Source: an uncultured Bacteroidota bacterium
GTDB taxonomy: Bacteria > Bacteroidota > Bacteroidia > Bacteroidales > WCHB1-69
NCBI GenBank assembly: GCA_902796805.1
Contig: CADBQG010000017.1
Span: 1 to 62,090 of the forward strand
DNA: 62,090 bases
Direction: 5' to 3'
Shown here: piece after piece, positions 44,749-52,870 of the stretch
Layout: every line of letters starts with the position of its first letter
How positions within the stretch are numbered: position 1 is the first letter of the stretch
Made by a program: the position numbers and the translations under genes
Notes under the pieces: model-generated
Told to the model about the DNA's origin: nothing
The model's input: only the letters and a program-made list of their open reading frames with translations
The model's database searches: none

Positions 44749-45900
44749 ATGAACTACTCCACCCTTCCCTCGCCGTGCTACATCCTGTCAGAGGAGGCAC
44801 TTCTTGCAAACCTGCAGATTTTAAACCTCGTGCAGAAAGAGGCTGGTGTCTCCATAATCTGCGCGCTCAAAGGCTTCGCCTTCTGGCCTGCCTTCCCCGT
44901 CATCCACGACTATTTAGCCGGCGCCACGGCAAGTTCCGTCAACGAGGCACGCCTTATTGCAGAGGAGATGTGCTGCGAGGCGCACACCTACGCACCCGTA
45001 TATACCGACCGCGACTTCGAGCAGCTACTGGCATTCAGCAGCCACATGACATTCAACTCGCTGTCGCAGTTCAACAGGTTCGCGCCCAAAACCAAGGCAT
45101 TTCCCAAGAAGGTGAGCATCGGACTGCGCATCAATCCGGAATATTCAGAAATAGAGACCGATTTGTACAACCCTGCGGTGCCGGGCTCGCGGCTCGGGAT
45201 CCTGCGTGAGCAAATGCCCGACATTCTGCCTGAAGGCGTGGAAGGCCTTCATTTCCACGTCCTGTGCGAGAACGACAGCCACGCCCTCGAACGCTGTCTG
45301 AAAGCCGTGGAGGAGAAATTCTCGGGACTTATCAAGCAATGCAAGTGGTTCAACATGGGCGGCGGGCACCACATCACACGCGCCGACTACGACATACCGC
45401 ATCTCATCGGTCTGCTCAGGGACTTCAAGGCTCGCTATCCGAACCTCGAAGAAGTCATTCTCGAGCCGGGCGAGGCCGTGGGCTGGCAGACTGGCGTGCT
45501 CACCTCCACAGTGGAGGACATTGTGGAAAACAAAGGCGTAAAGATTGCCATGCTGAATGTCTCATTCGCCTGCCACATGCCCGACTGTTTGGAAATGCCC
45601 TACAAGCCGACAGTCATCGGCGCAACCGAGCCGGACGAAAACAGCAAGCACGTTTATCGTCTTGGCGGCTGCTCCTGTCTGGCCGGCGACTTCATAGGCA
45701 TGGGCGACTTCGCCTTCCCGGAACCGCTTGAGATTGGCGACACCATAGTCTTCGACGACATGATTCACTACACCATGGTGAAGACCACCTTTTTCAACGG
45801 AGTGAACCATCCAATGATCGGGGTGATTCACACCGACGGAACGTTCGAGGTTCTGGCCCAGCCAGGCGATTACCAGTCTTACAAGGCGAAACTGGGATGA
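44749..45900 (+). CDS. nspC: Carboxynorspermidine decarboxylase
   Basis: A PLP enzyme that decarboxylates carboxy(nor)spermidine, the last step of the alternative spermidine pathway used by many Bacteroidota. At 383 residues it is normal. Marks: SPCYILSEEALLANL, the PLP-lysine motif ICALKGFAFW, GLRINPEYSEI, HFHVLCE, NMGGGHH and LEPGEAVGW, with the active-site Cys in RLGGCSCLAGD. It overlaps the next small gene by 4 bases. The partner carboxyspermidine dehydrogenase is not in the window. Confidence 0.95.
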   Translation: MNYSTLPSPCYILSEEALLANLQILNLVQKEAGVSIICALKGFAFWPAFPVIHDYLAGATASSVNEARLIAEEMCCEAHTYAPVYTDRDFEQLLAFSSHMTFNSLSQFNRFAPKTKAFPKKVSIGLRINPEYSEIETDLYNPAVPGSRLGILREQMPDILPEGVEGLHFHVLCENDSHALERCLKAVEEKFSGLIKQCKWFNMGGGHHITRADYDIPHLIGLLRDFKARYPNLEEVILEPGEAVGWQTGVLTSTVEDIVENKGVKIAMLNVSFACHMPDCLEMPYKPTVIGATEPDENSKHVYRLGGCSCLAGDFIGMGDFAFPEPLEIGDTIVFDDMIHYTMVKTTFFNGVNHPMIGVIHTDGTFEVLAQPGDYQSYKAKLG

Positions 45901-46295
45901 TGCAGCATTCCATCAAAACACGCGACGGCGAATCCAGGAAGGAGATCTTCGACCCTGTGAGGCGGATCTGGGTGGCCATGACTCCAGAAGAGGAGGTTAG
46001 ACAGAAATTCATATTATTCCTGTTGGACGTGAAGAAATTCCCGCTGTCGCACATTTCCGTAGAGCATTCCATATCCGTCAACGGCACCGTGCGGCGCTAC
46101 GACATCGTTGTCTTCGACAGCGAACTCAAGCCCTACATCCTCGTTGAGTGCAAGGCTCCGGAAGTCCCCCTCACCCAAGAAGTCCTCGACCAGGCCTGCA
46201 GCTACAACTCCGTCCTTAACGCCCCTGTGGTATGCATAACCAACGGTACAGACGTAAGGATCTTCGCCGCCGGTTCAAAGACTTCAAGTCATTGA
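45897..46295 (+). CDS. Stand-alone HSDR_N-type nuclease-fold protein
   Basis: A 132-residue protein matching the N-terminal domain of type I restriction HsdR subunits (HSDR_N_2 group). It has RYDIVVFD and PYILVECKAP, the D...ExK core of the PD-(D/E)xK nuclease fold. No helicase domain follows and there is no HsdM or HsdS beside it. Such single-domain proteins are common in Bacteroidales and have no proven role. Its ATG overlaps the nspC TGA, indicating co-expression with polyamine synthesis. Confidence 0.85.
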   Translation: MMQHSIKTRDGESRKEIFDPVRRIWVAMTPEEEVRQKFILFLLDVKKFPLSHISVEHSISVNGTVRRYDIVVFDSELKPYILVECKAPEVPLTQEVLDQACSYNSVLNAPVVCITNGTDVRIFAAGSKTSSH

Positions 46296-46346
46296 ATAAG
46301 GCAACATGGTTGTTTTCAGAGCATCGTTCTGTATTAGTTTTTTTTG

Positions 46347-46354
46347 TATCTTCG
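46347..46354 (+). promoter_or_regulatory. Probable promoter -7 box for rplY
   Basis: Reads TATCTTCG, one base off TAnnTTTG, 31 bases before the rplY ATG (46385). Confidence 0.45.
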
Positions 46355-46384
46355 CGCCCGATTTTTTTAACAAAACAAACAATT

Positions 46385-46972
46385 ATGAAATCAGTATCTA
46401 TTAGCGGTTCTCCACGTGAGAACGTAGGGAAAAAAGATGCAAAGGCGCAAAGGAGCCGCGGAATGGTTCCGTGCGTGATTTATGGCGGCAAGGAACAGCA
46501 ACTCTTCGTGGTTGAAGAGAAAGAGTTCAAGAATTTGCTCTACACCCCTGAGGTGAAATATGCAGAGCTGAACATCAACGGCACAGTGAGAAAAGCGATT
46601 GTACAGGACACACAGTTCCACGCAATCACCGACAAACTTCTCCATGTCGACTTTCTCGAGGTTGTTGATGGCAAGCCTATAACCATTGAGATACCATTGA
46701 AGGTTACAGGCACCTCACCCGGCGTCCTCAAGGGCGGTCTGTTGAAAAAACGCGTTCGCAAGCTCAAGGTTCGCGGTCTTCTCGAGAACGTTCCGGAGTG
46801 TATCACCGTTGACATCTCCCCGCTCGACATCAACGACATGATCAAGATTGGCGACATCAAGGTCGACAACTTGGAAATCGTCGACAACCAGAACAAGGTT
46901 GTTGTGTCTGTGAACCCAACCCGTGGTTCGGCAGCTGCCGCTACCGAGGAGGAAGAAGCCGCAGAAGAATAA
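46385..46972 (+). CDS. rplY: Ribosomal protein bL25, Ctc type
   Basis: Binds 5S rRNA in the large subunit. The 195-residue long form has the N-terminal L25 domain (GSPRENVGKKDAKAQRSRG start, VPCVIYGGKEQ) and the C-terminal TL5 domain (LLKKRVRKLKVRGLLENVPECI). The acidic tail AAATEEEEAAEE is usual for Bacteroidota. The ATG at 46385 is preferred over an upstream frame that lies in the promoter region. A bidirectional hairpin terminator follows 28 bases after the stop. Confidence 0.95.
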   Translation: MKSVSISGSPRENVGKKDAKAQRSRGMVPCVIYGGKEQQLFVVEEKEFKNLLYTPEVKYAELNINGTVRKAIVQDTQFHAITDKLLHVDFLEVVDGKPITIEIPLKVTGTSPGVLKGGLLKKRVRKLKVRGLLENVPECITVDISPLDINDMIKIGDIKVDNLEIVDNQNKVVVSVNPTRGSAAAATEEEEAAEE

Positions 46973-46996
46973 AACCGGAACTTTATATGTTCAAAA

Positions 46997-47033
46997 TAAA
47001 AAAGGTTGTCTGTTACGACAACCTTTTTTTTAT
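46997..47033. terminator. Bidirectional terminator between rplY and recX
   Basis: AAAGGTTGTC (47001-47010) pairs with GACAACCTTT (47017-47026) around TGTTAC, with A- and T-runs on both sides. It can end rplY on the plus strand and recX on the minus strand, whose stop is at 47030. Confidence 0.85.
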
Positions 47034-47482
47034 AGTTCCATATCATCCAGCGACTCTGATATTTCGCCGTAAGTGTATCCTTTTGACATGAGAAACCTCA
47101 TCAACCTGTCTCTCCGATTTTCTTTATGCCCGTTGGCTTTCAACCATTTTGAAGCCGCATGTTTCAAACTATCGGCATAGTCTGCAGGATTGATTGCAGA
47201 GACTGCCTGGGCGATAATATCCCTCGGTATGCGCTTGGAGGCAAGGCCTGAAACAATCTTCTGCCTCCCCCAAGAACTTTTCAGCTTGCTTCTGACGTAT
47301 GTCTCGGCAAATCTCTCGTCGTTGACAAAACCTTCGTCTTCGAGCATTGTTGAAACTTGGTTAATCTGACTCTCTGAAAGCCCAAGCGACCTTAATTTCA
47401 CCTCAACATCATGCTTGCAACGCTCCTGGTAAGCACAGAAACGCTCTATCTTCTGCAATATTTCGGAAGTTACTTCCTTCAT
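47030..47482 (-). CDS. recX: RecX-family regulatory protein
   Basis: A 150-residue helical protein of the RecX family, which inhibits RecA filaments. It has the three-helix repeats CAYQERCKHDVEVKLRSLG, FAETYVRSKLKSSWGRQKI and RRDRLMRFLMSKGY. The ATG overlaps the stop of rng by 4 bases (ATGA), so it is translated together with the RNase gene. No recA lies nearby in the window. The stop falls inside the shared terminator. Confidence 0.9.
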   Translation of the reverse strand: MKEVTSEILQKIERFCAYQERCKHDVEVKLRSLGLSESQINQVSTMLEDEGFVNDERFAETYVRSKLKSSWGRQKIVSGLASKRIPRDIIAQAVSAINPADYADSLKHAASKWLKANGHKENRRDRLMRFLMSKGYTYGEISESLDDMEL

Positions 47483-49068
47483 CTTTCGGTTGTAGGCTCG
47501 CTCCAGAGTATTATCTCGTCATTGTTCTCGTTGAGATAGTGAACCTCGTTAAGACGGCTGCTCTGGTTGGCGGAAATTCTTATGAACTTTCTGTATTTCA
47601 TGCACCATTTTAACCTTATCGACGGGAAGCCTTTCGTAAGATAGGCATTAACAAACGGATGCGTCACGATTGATACTTTCGGTTCGTTCTGTTTCTCAAA
47701 CAGGAAGTCGAGGGCGTTTGAAATCTCATCCTCAATGACTATGGGCGGCTTTATCTTGCCCGTGCCCTTGCAGGTAGGACATTGCTCGGTGTTCTCTATT
47801 ATCGTGGCCTGGCGCACGCGTTGGCGGGTAATCTGCATGAGGCCGAACTTGTTGAGCGGCAGAATAGTGTGCTTTGCTTTGTCGTTGCGCATGAAGTCGG
47901 CCATAGCCTTGTTCAGGGTTGTCTTGTTGCCGGCCTCGTGAAGATCCACGAAGTCTATCGTTATGATTCCTCCCATGTCGCGCAACCGAAGCTGCCTTGC
48001 TATCTCGGCGGCAGCTATCATATTGGTGTTGAGGGCGTTCTGTTCCGGTGTCTGCGTTGACTTGACTCGGTTTCCGCTGTTCACGTCAATCACGTGCATG
48101 GCCTCGGTATGCTCTATGATGAGATACACGCCATTCCTGACTGTAACCACCTTGCCGAACGAGCCCTTGATCTGCCGGGCAACGCTGAAGTGGTCGAAAA
48201 TCGGCTTTTTGTCGTTGTAGAGCGTCACAATGCCCTCCTTTTCGGGCGCGTGCACATGAAGGTAGTTCTTCACCTCCCTGAAGATGTCCTGGTTGTCGAC
48301 ATATATCGCGTGGAACGAGTCGTTGAGGAAGTCGCGGAGCAGCGACGATATCTTGTTTTCCTCCTGAGCAAGCCTGAGGGGCGGCTTTGAGGCAAAGAGG
48401 TTCTCAACGGTGGTGTCCCAGCGGTAGCGGAGCATGTCGAGGTCAGAGGAGAGTTCCTCAACGCTCTTGTTCTCCGCAACGGTTCGGATTATGATGCCGA
48501 AGTTGCGCGGACGTATGCTCTGCACCGCGGAGCGCAGCCTTTTGCGTTCCTCGTTGCTCTTTATCTTCTGCGAAACCGACACCTTGTCGCTGAACGGCAC
48601 CAGCACGAGATACCGTCCCGCGAATGATATTTCTGTTGTTATCCTCGGGCCCTTCGTGGATATGGGTTCCTTTGCCACCTGAACCATGACGCTCTGCCCG
48701 GAAGTTATCACGTCGCTGATCTTGCCGTTCTTGGGCACCTCTTCAAGGAACTGGATGTGGTTTATGCTCCTCTTGCCGTTCTCGATGGCCTGCGAGACGA
48801 AGTTGTTCACAGTGCGGGCGTTGATGCCGAGGTCAAGGTAGTGAAGGAATGCCTCCCTCTCGCTGCCAACATCGACGAACGCCGCATTGAGTCCAGGCAT
48901 AATCTTTTTCACACGCCCGAGGTAAATGTCGCCCACAGAGAACTGAGCCGACGACTTCTCAGTGTGGAACTCCATCAGCTTCTTGTCCTCCAAAAGAGCC
49001 ACCTGCACATCCTGGTTGCGCGTTGAGATTATTATCTCCTTGATTATTTCGTTCTGAGTGTTGTCCAT
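47479..49068 (-). CDS. rng: Ribonuclease G/E family
   Basis: A 529-residue endoribonuclease that cuts single-stranded AU-rich RNA, acting in rRNA maturation and mRNA decay. The N-terminal S1 domain (about 40-125) includes GDIYLGRVKKIMPGLNAAFVD; the catalytic part has DVNSGN and the Mg-binding Asp in ITIDFVDLHE; the zinc-link Cys pair is in CPTCKGTGK. The ATG at 49068 (MDNTQNEII) is chosen over an upstream frame that would cross the 16-bp hairpin. It is followed by recX with a 4-base overlap. Confidence 0.92.
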   Translation of the reverse strand: MDNTQNEIIKEIIISTRNQDVQVALLEDKKLMEFHTEKSSAQFSVGDIYLGRVKKIMPGLNAAFVDVGSEREAFLHYLDLGINARTVNNFVSQAIENGKRSINHIQFLEEVPKNGKISDVITSGQSVMVQVAKEPISTKGPRITTEISFAGRYLVLVPFSDKVSVSQKIKSNEERKRLRSAVQSIRPRNFGIIIRTVAENKSVEELSSDLDMLRYRWDTTVENLFASKPPLRLAQEENKISSLLRDFLNDSFHAIYVDNQDIFREVKNYLHVHAPEKEGIVTLYNDKKPIFDHFSVARQIKGSFGKVVTVRNGVYLIIEHTEAMHVIDVNSGNRVKSTQTPEQNALNTNMIAAAEIARQLRLRDMGGIITIDFVDLHEAGNKTTLNKAMADFMRNDKAKHTILPLNKFGLMQITRQRVRQATIIENTEQCPTCKGTGKIKPPIVIEDEISNALDFLFEKQNEPKVSIVTHPFVNAYLTKGFPSIRLKWCMKYRKFIRISANQSSRLNEVHYLNENNDEIILWSEPTTER

Positions 49069-49082
49069 TGTGATAAAACAAA

Positions 49083-49118
49083 GAAAACTAAACAATTGTG
49101 AGCAATTGTTTAGTTTTC
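49083..49118 (-). terminator. Perfect 16-bp hairpin between the tiny basic gene and rng
   Basis: GAAAACTAAACAATTG (49083-49098) and its perfect complement (49103-49118) are separated by a 4-base TGAG loop. It sits 23 bases after the tiny gene's stop (49142) and 15 bases before the rng ATG (49068). On the minus strand TTTGTTTT follows, so it may end the HU transcript. It could also be a structured site in the rng leader cut by RNase G/E. Confidence 0.75.
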
Positions 49119-49141
49119 GTTTTTCTAAACACGCTTAAGAA

Positions 49142-49231
49142 CTATTTGTTCTTATGTCTGTTCTTTCTTAGTCTTTTCTTGCGCTTATGCGTGTTCATTT
49201 TGGCACGTTTACGTTTTTTTCCGCTTGGCAT
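49142..49231 (-). CDS. Tiny AURKAIP1/COX24-like basic protein
   Basis: A 29-residue gene. The start is MPSGKKRKRAKMNTHKRKK and the whole protein is strongly basic, ending RHKNK. It matches the small AURKAIP1/COX24-domain protein known in Bacteroidota, probably a ribosome-associated peptide like the mitochondrial mS38 tail. It lies 18 bases after the HU gene, on the same strand, and before the 16-bp hairpin. Confidence 0.85.
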   Translation of the reverse strand: MPSGKKRKRAKMNTHKRKKRLRKNRHKNK

Positions 49232-49249
49232 ATTCTTCGATTTAAGTTA

Positions 49250-49537
49250 TTATTTTTTTGAATTATTCTTCACAGATTCCACGAATTCCTTGCAAGGCTT
49301 GAAAGAAGGGATATTGTGGGCCGGTATTGTTATCGTCGTGTTCTTTGAAATATTCCTGGCTGTCTTCTCAGCTCTCTTCTTAACAACGAAACTGCCAAAA
49401 CCCCTCAGATAGATGTTCTCTCCGTCAATCATAGTCTTCTTCACTGAATCCATGAAAGCCTCTACAATAGTCTGAACGCTGTTCTTTTCATAACCAGTGC
49501 GGTTGGAAATTTCATTAACGATTTCTGCTTTCGTCAT
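49250..49537 (-). CDS. HU/IHF-family DNA-binding protein
   Basis: A 95-residue nucleoid protein that bends DNA. It has the family order: helix start MTKAEIVNEISNRTGYE, VEAFMDSVKKTMIDGENIYLRGFGSFVVKKR, and the arm region TIPAHNIPSFKPCKEF. The Cys in FKPCKEF replaces the usual Ala of FKPSK-like arms. The promoter box lies 42-49 bases upstream, and the tiny basic gene follows 18 bases downstream. Whether it is closest to HU or IHF-beta cannot be told from the sequence alone. Confidence 0.95.
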   Translation of the reverse strand: MTKAEIVNEISNRTGYEKNSVQTIVEAFMDSVKKTMIDGENIYLRGFGSFVVKKRAEKTARNISKNTTITIPAHNIPSFKPCKEFVESVKNNSKK

Positions 49538-49578
49538 AATGTTTCTTTTGTTTAAGTGTTATTAAAAAATTTCGGCTG

Positions 49579-49586
49579 CAAAAATA
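49579..49586 (-). promoter_or_regulatory. Promoter -7 box for the HU gene
   Basis: The minus strand reads TATTTTTG, matching TAnnTTTG. Predicted start near 49575, ATG at 49537. Confidence 0.55.
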
Positions 49587-49622
49587 CAATAATTTCTTTA
49601 TAATCCAACACTTACGTGAAAA

Positions 49623-50483
49623 TTATTTGATTTTGTCGAATAATTTGCTGGCGAGGCGGCTCGCCCCGATCCTGAAATAAGCGGGCGTGAACCACTCGTC
49701 GCCCATGGTCTGCCTCCAGATGTTGGCGTATTTTTCGGCTTCGTCGGGCTGGGAAATCCCTCCGGCGGCCTTGATTCCCACCATCTTGCCTGTTGCCTGG
49801 TGGTGCATCTTTATCGCGAAAGCCATCACCCAGAAGGCCTCCGGCGTGGCGTTAACCGACGTCTTGCCAGTTGACGTCTTGAGGAAGTCGACCCCGGCGT
49901 AGAGAGCCAACTGCGATGCCCTGAATATGTTCTGCGGCCTCTGAAGCTCGCCGGTCTCCAAGATCACCTTCATCGTCTTTCCGAGGCAGGCCTTGCGAAT
50001 CGCGAGAATCTCATCATAAACCTCCTGGTACTTCCCCTCGAGAAACTTGCCGCGCGATATTACCATGTCGATCTCGTCAGCGCCCTGCGCCACTGCGTAC
50101 TTCACCTCTTCAACCTTGAGATTGAGGGGCGACTGCCCGGCAGGGAACGCACCGGCCACGGAAGTCACTCTCACTCCGCTGCCCTCGAGCTCGCGCTTCG
50201 CCACTGACACCAACGTGGGATAAACGCACACCGACGCCGGCGACGGTATTTCACGCTCCTCGTCGCGGAACTCCCTTGCCTGGCGACATAGTGATGAAAC
50301 CTTCTCCTCAGTGTCGCTGCCCTCAAGGGTTGTGAGGTCTATGCTGCCCAACATGGTGCGGTACATCTTCTGCCGCTCCTCGTCGCTGCGCTCTACATTC
50401 ATGCTCGCCTGCACCTTCTGCGCCAGCTGCATTTCTGTAAAAGGGAATTTCTGGATGCTGATTGTTCTTTTCTGTTCTGACAT
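49623..50483 (-). CDS. deoC: Deoxyribose-phosphate aldolase
   Basis: Splits 2-deoxyribose 5-phosphate into acetaldehyde and glyceraldehyde 3-phosphate in deoxynucleoside breakdown. The Schiff-base region KTSTGK and the substrate strand VKYAVAQGADEIDMVIS are clear, as is KVILETGEL. The 286-residue length fits the longer DeoC form of Bacteroidota. The ATG at 50483 is used; an earlier GTG at 50507 would overlap porV. It lies 20 bases after the porV stop. Confidence 0.94.
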   Translation of the reverse strand: MSEQKRTISIQKFPFTEMQLAQKVQASMNVERSDEERQKMYRTMLGSIDLTTLEGSDTEEKVSSLCRQAREFRDEEREIPSPASVCVYPTLVSVAKRELEGSGVRVTSVAGAFPAGQSPLNLKVEEVKYAVAQGADEIDMVISRGKFLEGKYQEVYDEILAIRKACLGKTMKVILETGELQRPQNIFRASQLALYAGVDFLKTSTGKTSVNATPEAFWVMAFAIKMHHQATGKMVGIKAAGGISQPDEAEKYANIWRQTMGDEWFTPAYFRIGASRLASKLFDKIK

Positions 50484-50503
50484 ATCTGTTATTTTTTCTT
50501 TTC

Positions 50504-51589
50504 TCACTGATTCTTTCTGAACCTGTTCAACGACAGCCTCAAAGACACTATGTGCGAGTATTGCGCTATCGAAATGTCACCGAGATCGGTGAACGCGTAG
50601 TCTATGGAGACAATGTCCTTGATGTTAACCCCTATCCCGAAATTTACCTGCAGGGTGGTCTTCCTCTTTCCATCGAAGTCGGCCTCGGTCTGGAAGTTGC
50701 CGATACCAGCCCTGAGCGCGACAATCCTCTTATAGTCGAATTCAACGCCAAGATGCGGGTCTGCACTCAGCACATTACTATTGATAAGCGAGTTGCGCCT
50801 TCCGTCAAAAGTGAAGTCCATGCCTACGGCGAAAGTACCGTTGAAGCCTTTCCCGAAATGGACAGTCTTGCCGCCACTCACAATCAGCGCGGGCATAGTG
50901 AGCTCGAGACCGTTCTCCGGGATCTCGTTGCCGGTCTGCTGGTAAACGGAAATCACGTCGTCGGAGAGGGAATACTGCCAGGCGTTGAACGTGGAAGTTG
51001 CATCGCGGAGCATCACGCCTGCCTGCCAGCCTTTCCTGTGATATTGCACCCCGAGGTCGAGCCCGAAGCCCCATGAGTTTGCAAACCTGCCAATCTTGCG
51101 GTATATTATCTTCGCGCTCGCCCCCACCGAAAGTCCCGGAACTTTGGGAAAACTGTATGCGTAACTCAAAAACACAGCGTTGTCGGCGGCGGAGAAGTAC
51201 GTGATCTTGTCATAGTCGACGTTGCCCTGGGCGTCGATGAGCTGAGTGGTGTTCATTATGTTGTCAACACCGAAGCGTATGTACGTGAGCGCGACGGCGG
51301 AGTTGGAGTCAATCTTGAAGCCTAGGCCGCCATTGTCGTACTTTGCGATGCCGGCAAAATATTCGGCGTGCATGAGCGAGAGCTGGTAGCGCTTTTCCAT
51401 CCTCGTCAGCCCGGCCGGGTTCCAGTACGCGGCCGACACGTCTTCAGAAAGGGCACACATCGTGTTCGACATGCCAAGCCCCCTCGCGCCGACACCGAGC
51501 GAAAGGAACTCGTTGCTGTATTTCTCCTGGGCAGCAGCGAAGAAAATCGACAGAAGAAACAATGGTGTTATGAACGCCTTAAACTTCAT
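50504..51589 (-). CDS. PorV-like outer-membrane protein of the T9SS
   Basis: A 361-residue beta-barrel of the PorV/PorQ group. The signal peptide (MKFKAFITPLFLLSIFFAAAQ) is followed by the family start FLSLGVGARGLGMSNT and AAYWNPAGL, and repeated barrel strands. In the type IX system PorV brings cargo from the translocon to the sortase. PorQ and orphan PorV paralogues share these marks, so the exact member is uncertain. Its ATG overlaps the rlmL stop by 4 bases and deoC follows after 20 bases, an operon of unrelated functions. Confidence 0.85.
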   Translation of the reverse strand: MKFKAFITPLFLLSIFFAAAQEKYSNEFLSLGVGARGLGMSNTMCALSEDVSAAYWNPAGLTRMEKRYQLSLMHAEYFAGIAKYDNGGLGFKIDSNSAVALTYIRFGVDNIMNTTQLIDAQGNVDYDKITYFSAADNAVFLSYAYSFPKVPGLSVGASAKIIYRKIGRFANSWGFGLDLGVQYHRKGWQAGVMLRDATSTFNAWQYSLSDDVISVYQQTGNEIPENGLELTMPALIVSGGKTVHFGKGFNGTFAVGMDFTFDGRRNSLINSNVLSADPHLGVEFDYKRIVALRAGIGNFQTEADFDGKRKTTLQVNFGIGVNIKDIVSIDYAFTDLGDISIAQYSHIVSLRLSLNRFRKNQ

Positions 51590-52746
51590 TTCCCGCCTTT
51601 TTGCTTGATGACGAATGACTTCCTGTCTCCAGAAAACAACTCAAAGCCGACAAACTGACACTCGAGAGAGCCGTTCATCACATTCCATTTTTTCGAGGGC
51701 TTGAGTCCGACATGCTTCAGTGCATCAATGTCAGAACTTATGAGGAACGCCCTGCACCCGGGGTATCTGTTCTTCAGCGTGTCGCCAATTTCCCGGTACA
51801 GACTTGCGCTGTCGTCGACAGAGAGCCTCTCCCCATAGGGAGGGTTGAAGATCACGAGCGATGGTGTACGCTCAGGACTTGAGTGCTGAAACTTCTCCCT
51901 CTCAAGCACCACAAAATCCTGAAGTCTCGCCTGCCTTACGTTTGCTCTGGCGGTCTCAAGATAGCGGGCATCGATGTCAGAACCGTAGAAGTTGACGCTG
52001 ACGTCGTCGGCAATCTCGGCCTCGTTCCGGATTTCAGACCAGAGCTTTCTGTCGAAGTTCTTCCAGCGGTAGAAACCAAACTCGCGGCGGTAGAAGCCCG
52101 CCGGAATGTTAAGGGCGCTCATGGCGGCCTCTATGAGTAGCGTTGCGCCGCCGCACATTGGGTCAATCACGTCGCAGTCGGCCTTCCAGCCGGTCATCTT
52201 TATGAGTGCCGCGGCAGTAACCTCGTTAATAGGCGCCGGATGGTTGCGCACCTTGTAGCCGCGCCTGTGGAGCGACTCCCCGGAACTGTCGAGAAACAAC
52301 TGTGCCTCGTCCTTGTAAATGTGAATGTGAAACTGGACGTCAGGACTTTCCCGGTCCACGTCGGGCCGTCTGTCGAATGCGTCTCGGAAACGGTCGCACA
52401 CAGCGTCCTTGGCAAGTACCGAGGCATAGAGCGGTGTGGAGAATATGGAGTCTGAAGCGGTGGTATGGAACGCAAGCGACCCGTCGGGCGAAAGCACCTC
52501 CGAGGCGTCATAATCGAACACATTCTTGTAAAATTCGTTGTTGTTCCTGAACTTGAAGGCCTTTCTTCTCCAAAGCACCCTCAAAGCAGTGCGGCAGAAG
52601 TAATTGGCGCGGTACATCATCGAGATGTCGCCCTCGAACGATACGGCGCGGCTCAACTTGCGGCAATTCTGCGCCCCAAGACCATGCAATTCCTTGAACA
52701 GTTCGTTCTCCAAACCCGCGAATGTCTTCGCTATAAAGTACTCCAT
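51586..52746 (-). CDS. THUMP-domain RNA methyltransferase (RlmL-like)
   Basis: A 386-residue class I SAM methyltransferase. The N-terminal THUMP domain (about 40-155) is followed by the methyltransferase with DPMCGGATLLIEAA (motif I), YGSDIDARYLETARANV and the catalytic IFNPPYGERL. It most resembles the 23S rRNA G2445 N2-methyltransferase RlmL, without the fused RlmK part, as usual outside Gammaproteobacteria. Expression starts from a -7 box about 45 bases upstream and runs into porV and deoC. Confidence 0.92.
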   Translation of the reverse strand: MEYFIAKTFAGLENELFKELHGLGAQNCRKLSRAVSFEGDISMMYRANYFCRTALRVLWRRKAFKFRNNNEFYKNVFDYDASEVLSPDGSLAFHTTASDSIFSTPLYASVLAKDAVCDRFRDAFDRRPDVDRESPDVQFHIHIYKDEAQLFLDSSGESLHRRGYKVRNHPAPINEVTAAALIKMTGWKADCDVIDPMCGGATLLIEAAMSALNIPAGFYRREFGFYRWKNFDRKLWSEIRNEAEIADDVSVNFYGSDIDARYLETARANVRQARLQDFVVLEREKFQHSSPERTPSLVIFNPPYGERLSVDDSASLYREIGDTLKNRYPGCRAFLISSDIDALKHVGLKPSKKWNVMNGSLECQFVGFELFSGDRKSFVIKQKGGK

Positions 52747-52789
52747 CTCTTTGATTTAACTCCTAAAACGTGATGTTTGTTGCCAGCCG

Positions 52790-52797
52790 CAAAGATA
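52790..52797 (-). promoter_or_regulatory. Promoter -7 box for rlmL-porV-deoC
   Basis: The minus strand reads TATCTTTG. Predicted start near 52786, ATG at 52746. Confidence 0.6.
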
Positions 52798-52799
52798 CA

Positions 52800-52837
52800 T
52801 AAAAAAAAGATTTCGGCCCCTTGTTAAGGGACCGAAA
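52800..52837 (-). terminator. Rho-independent terminator of the metalloprotease gene
   Basis: On the minus strand TTTCGGTCCC (52828-52837) pairs with GGGGCCGAAA (52811-52820) across a 7-base loop, with one mismatch, followed by a run of T (52801-52808). It adjoins the rlmL promoter box. Confidence 0.8.
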
Positions 52838-52870
52838 ATTATGTTATGTTTCCCTGAGCTGAATAAACTT

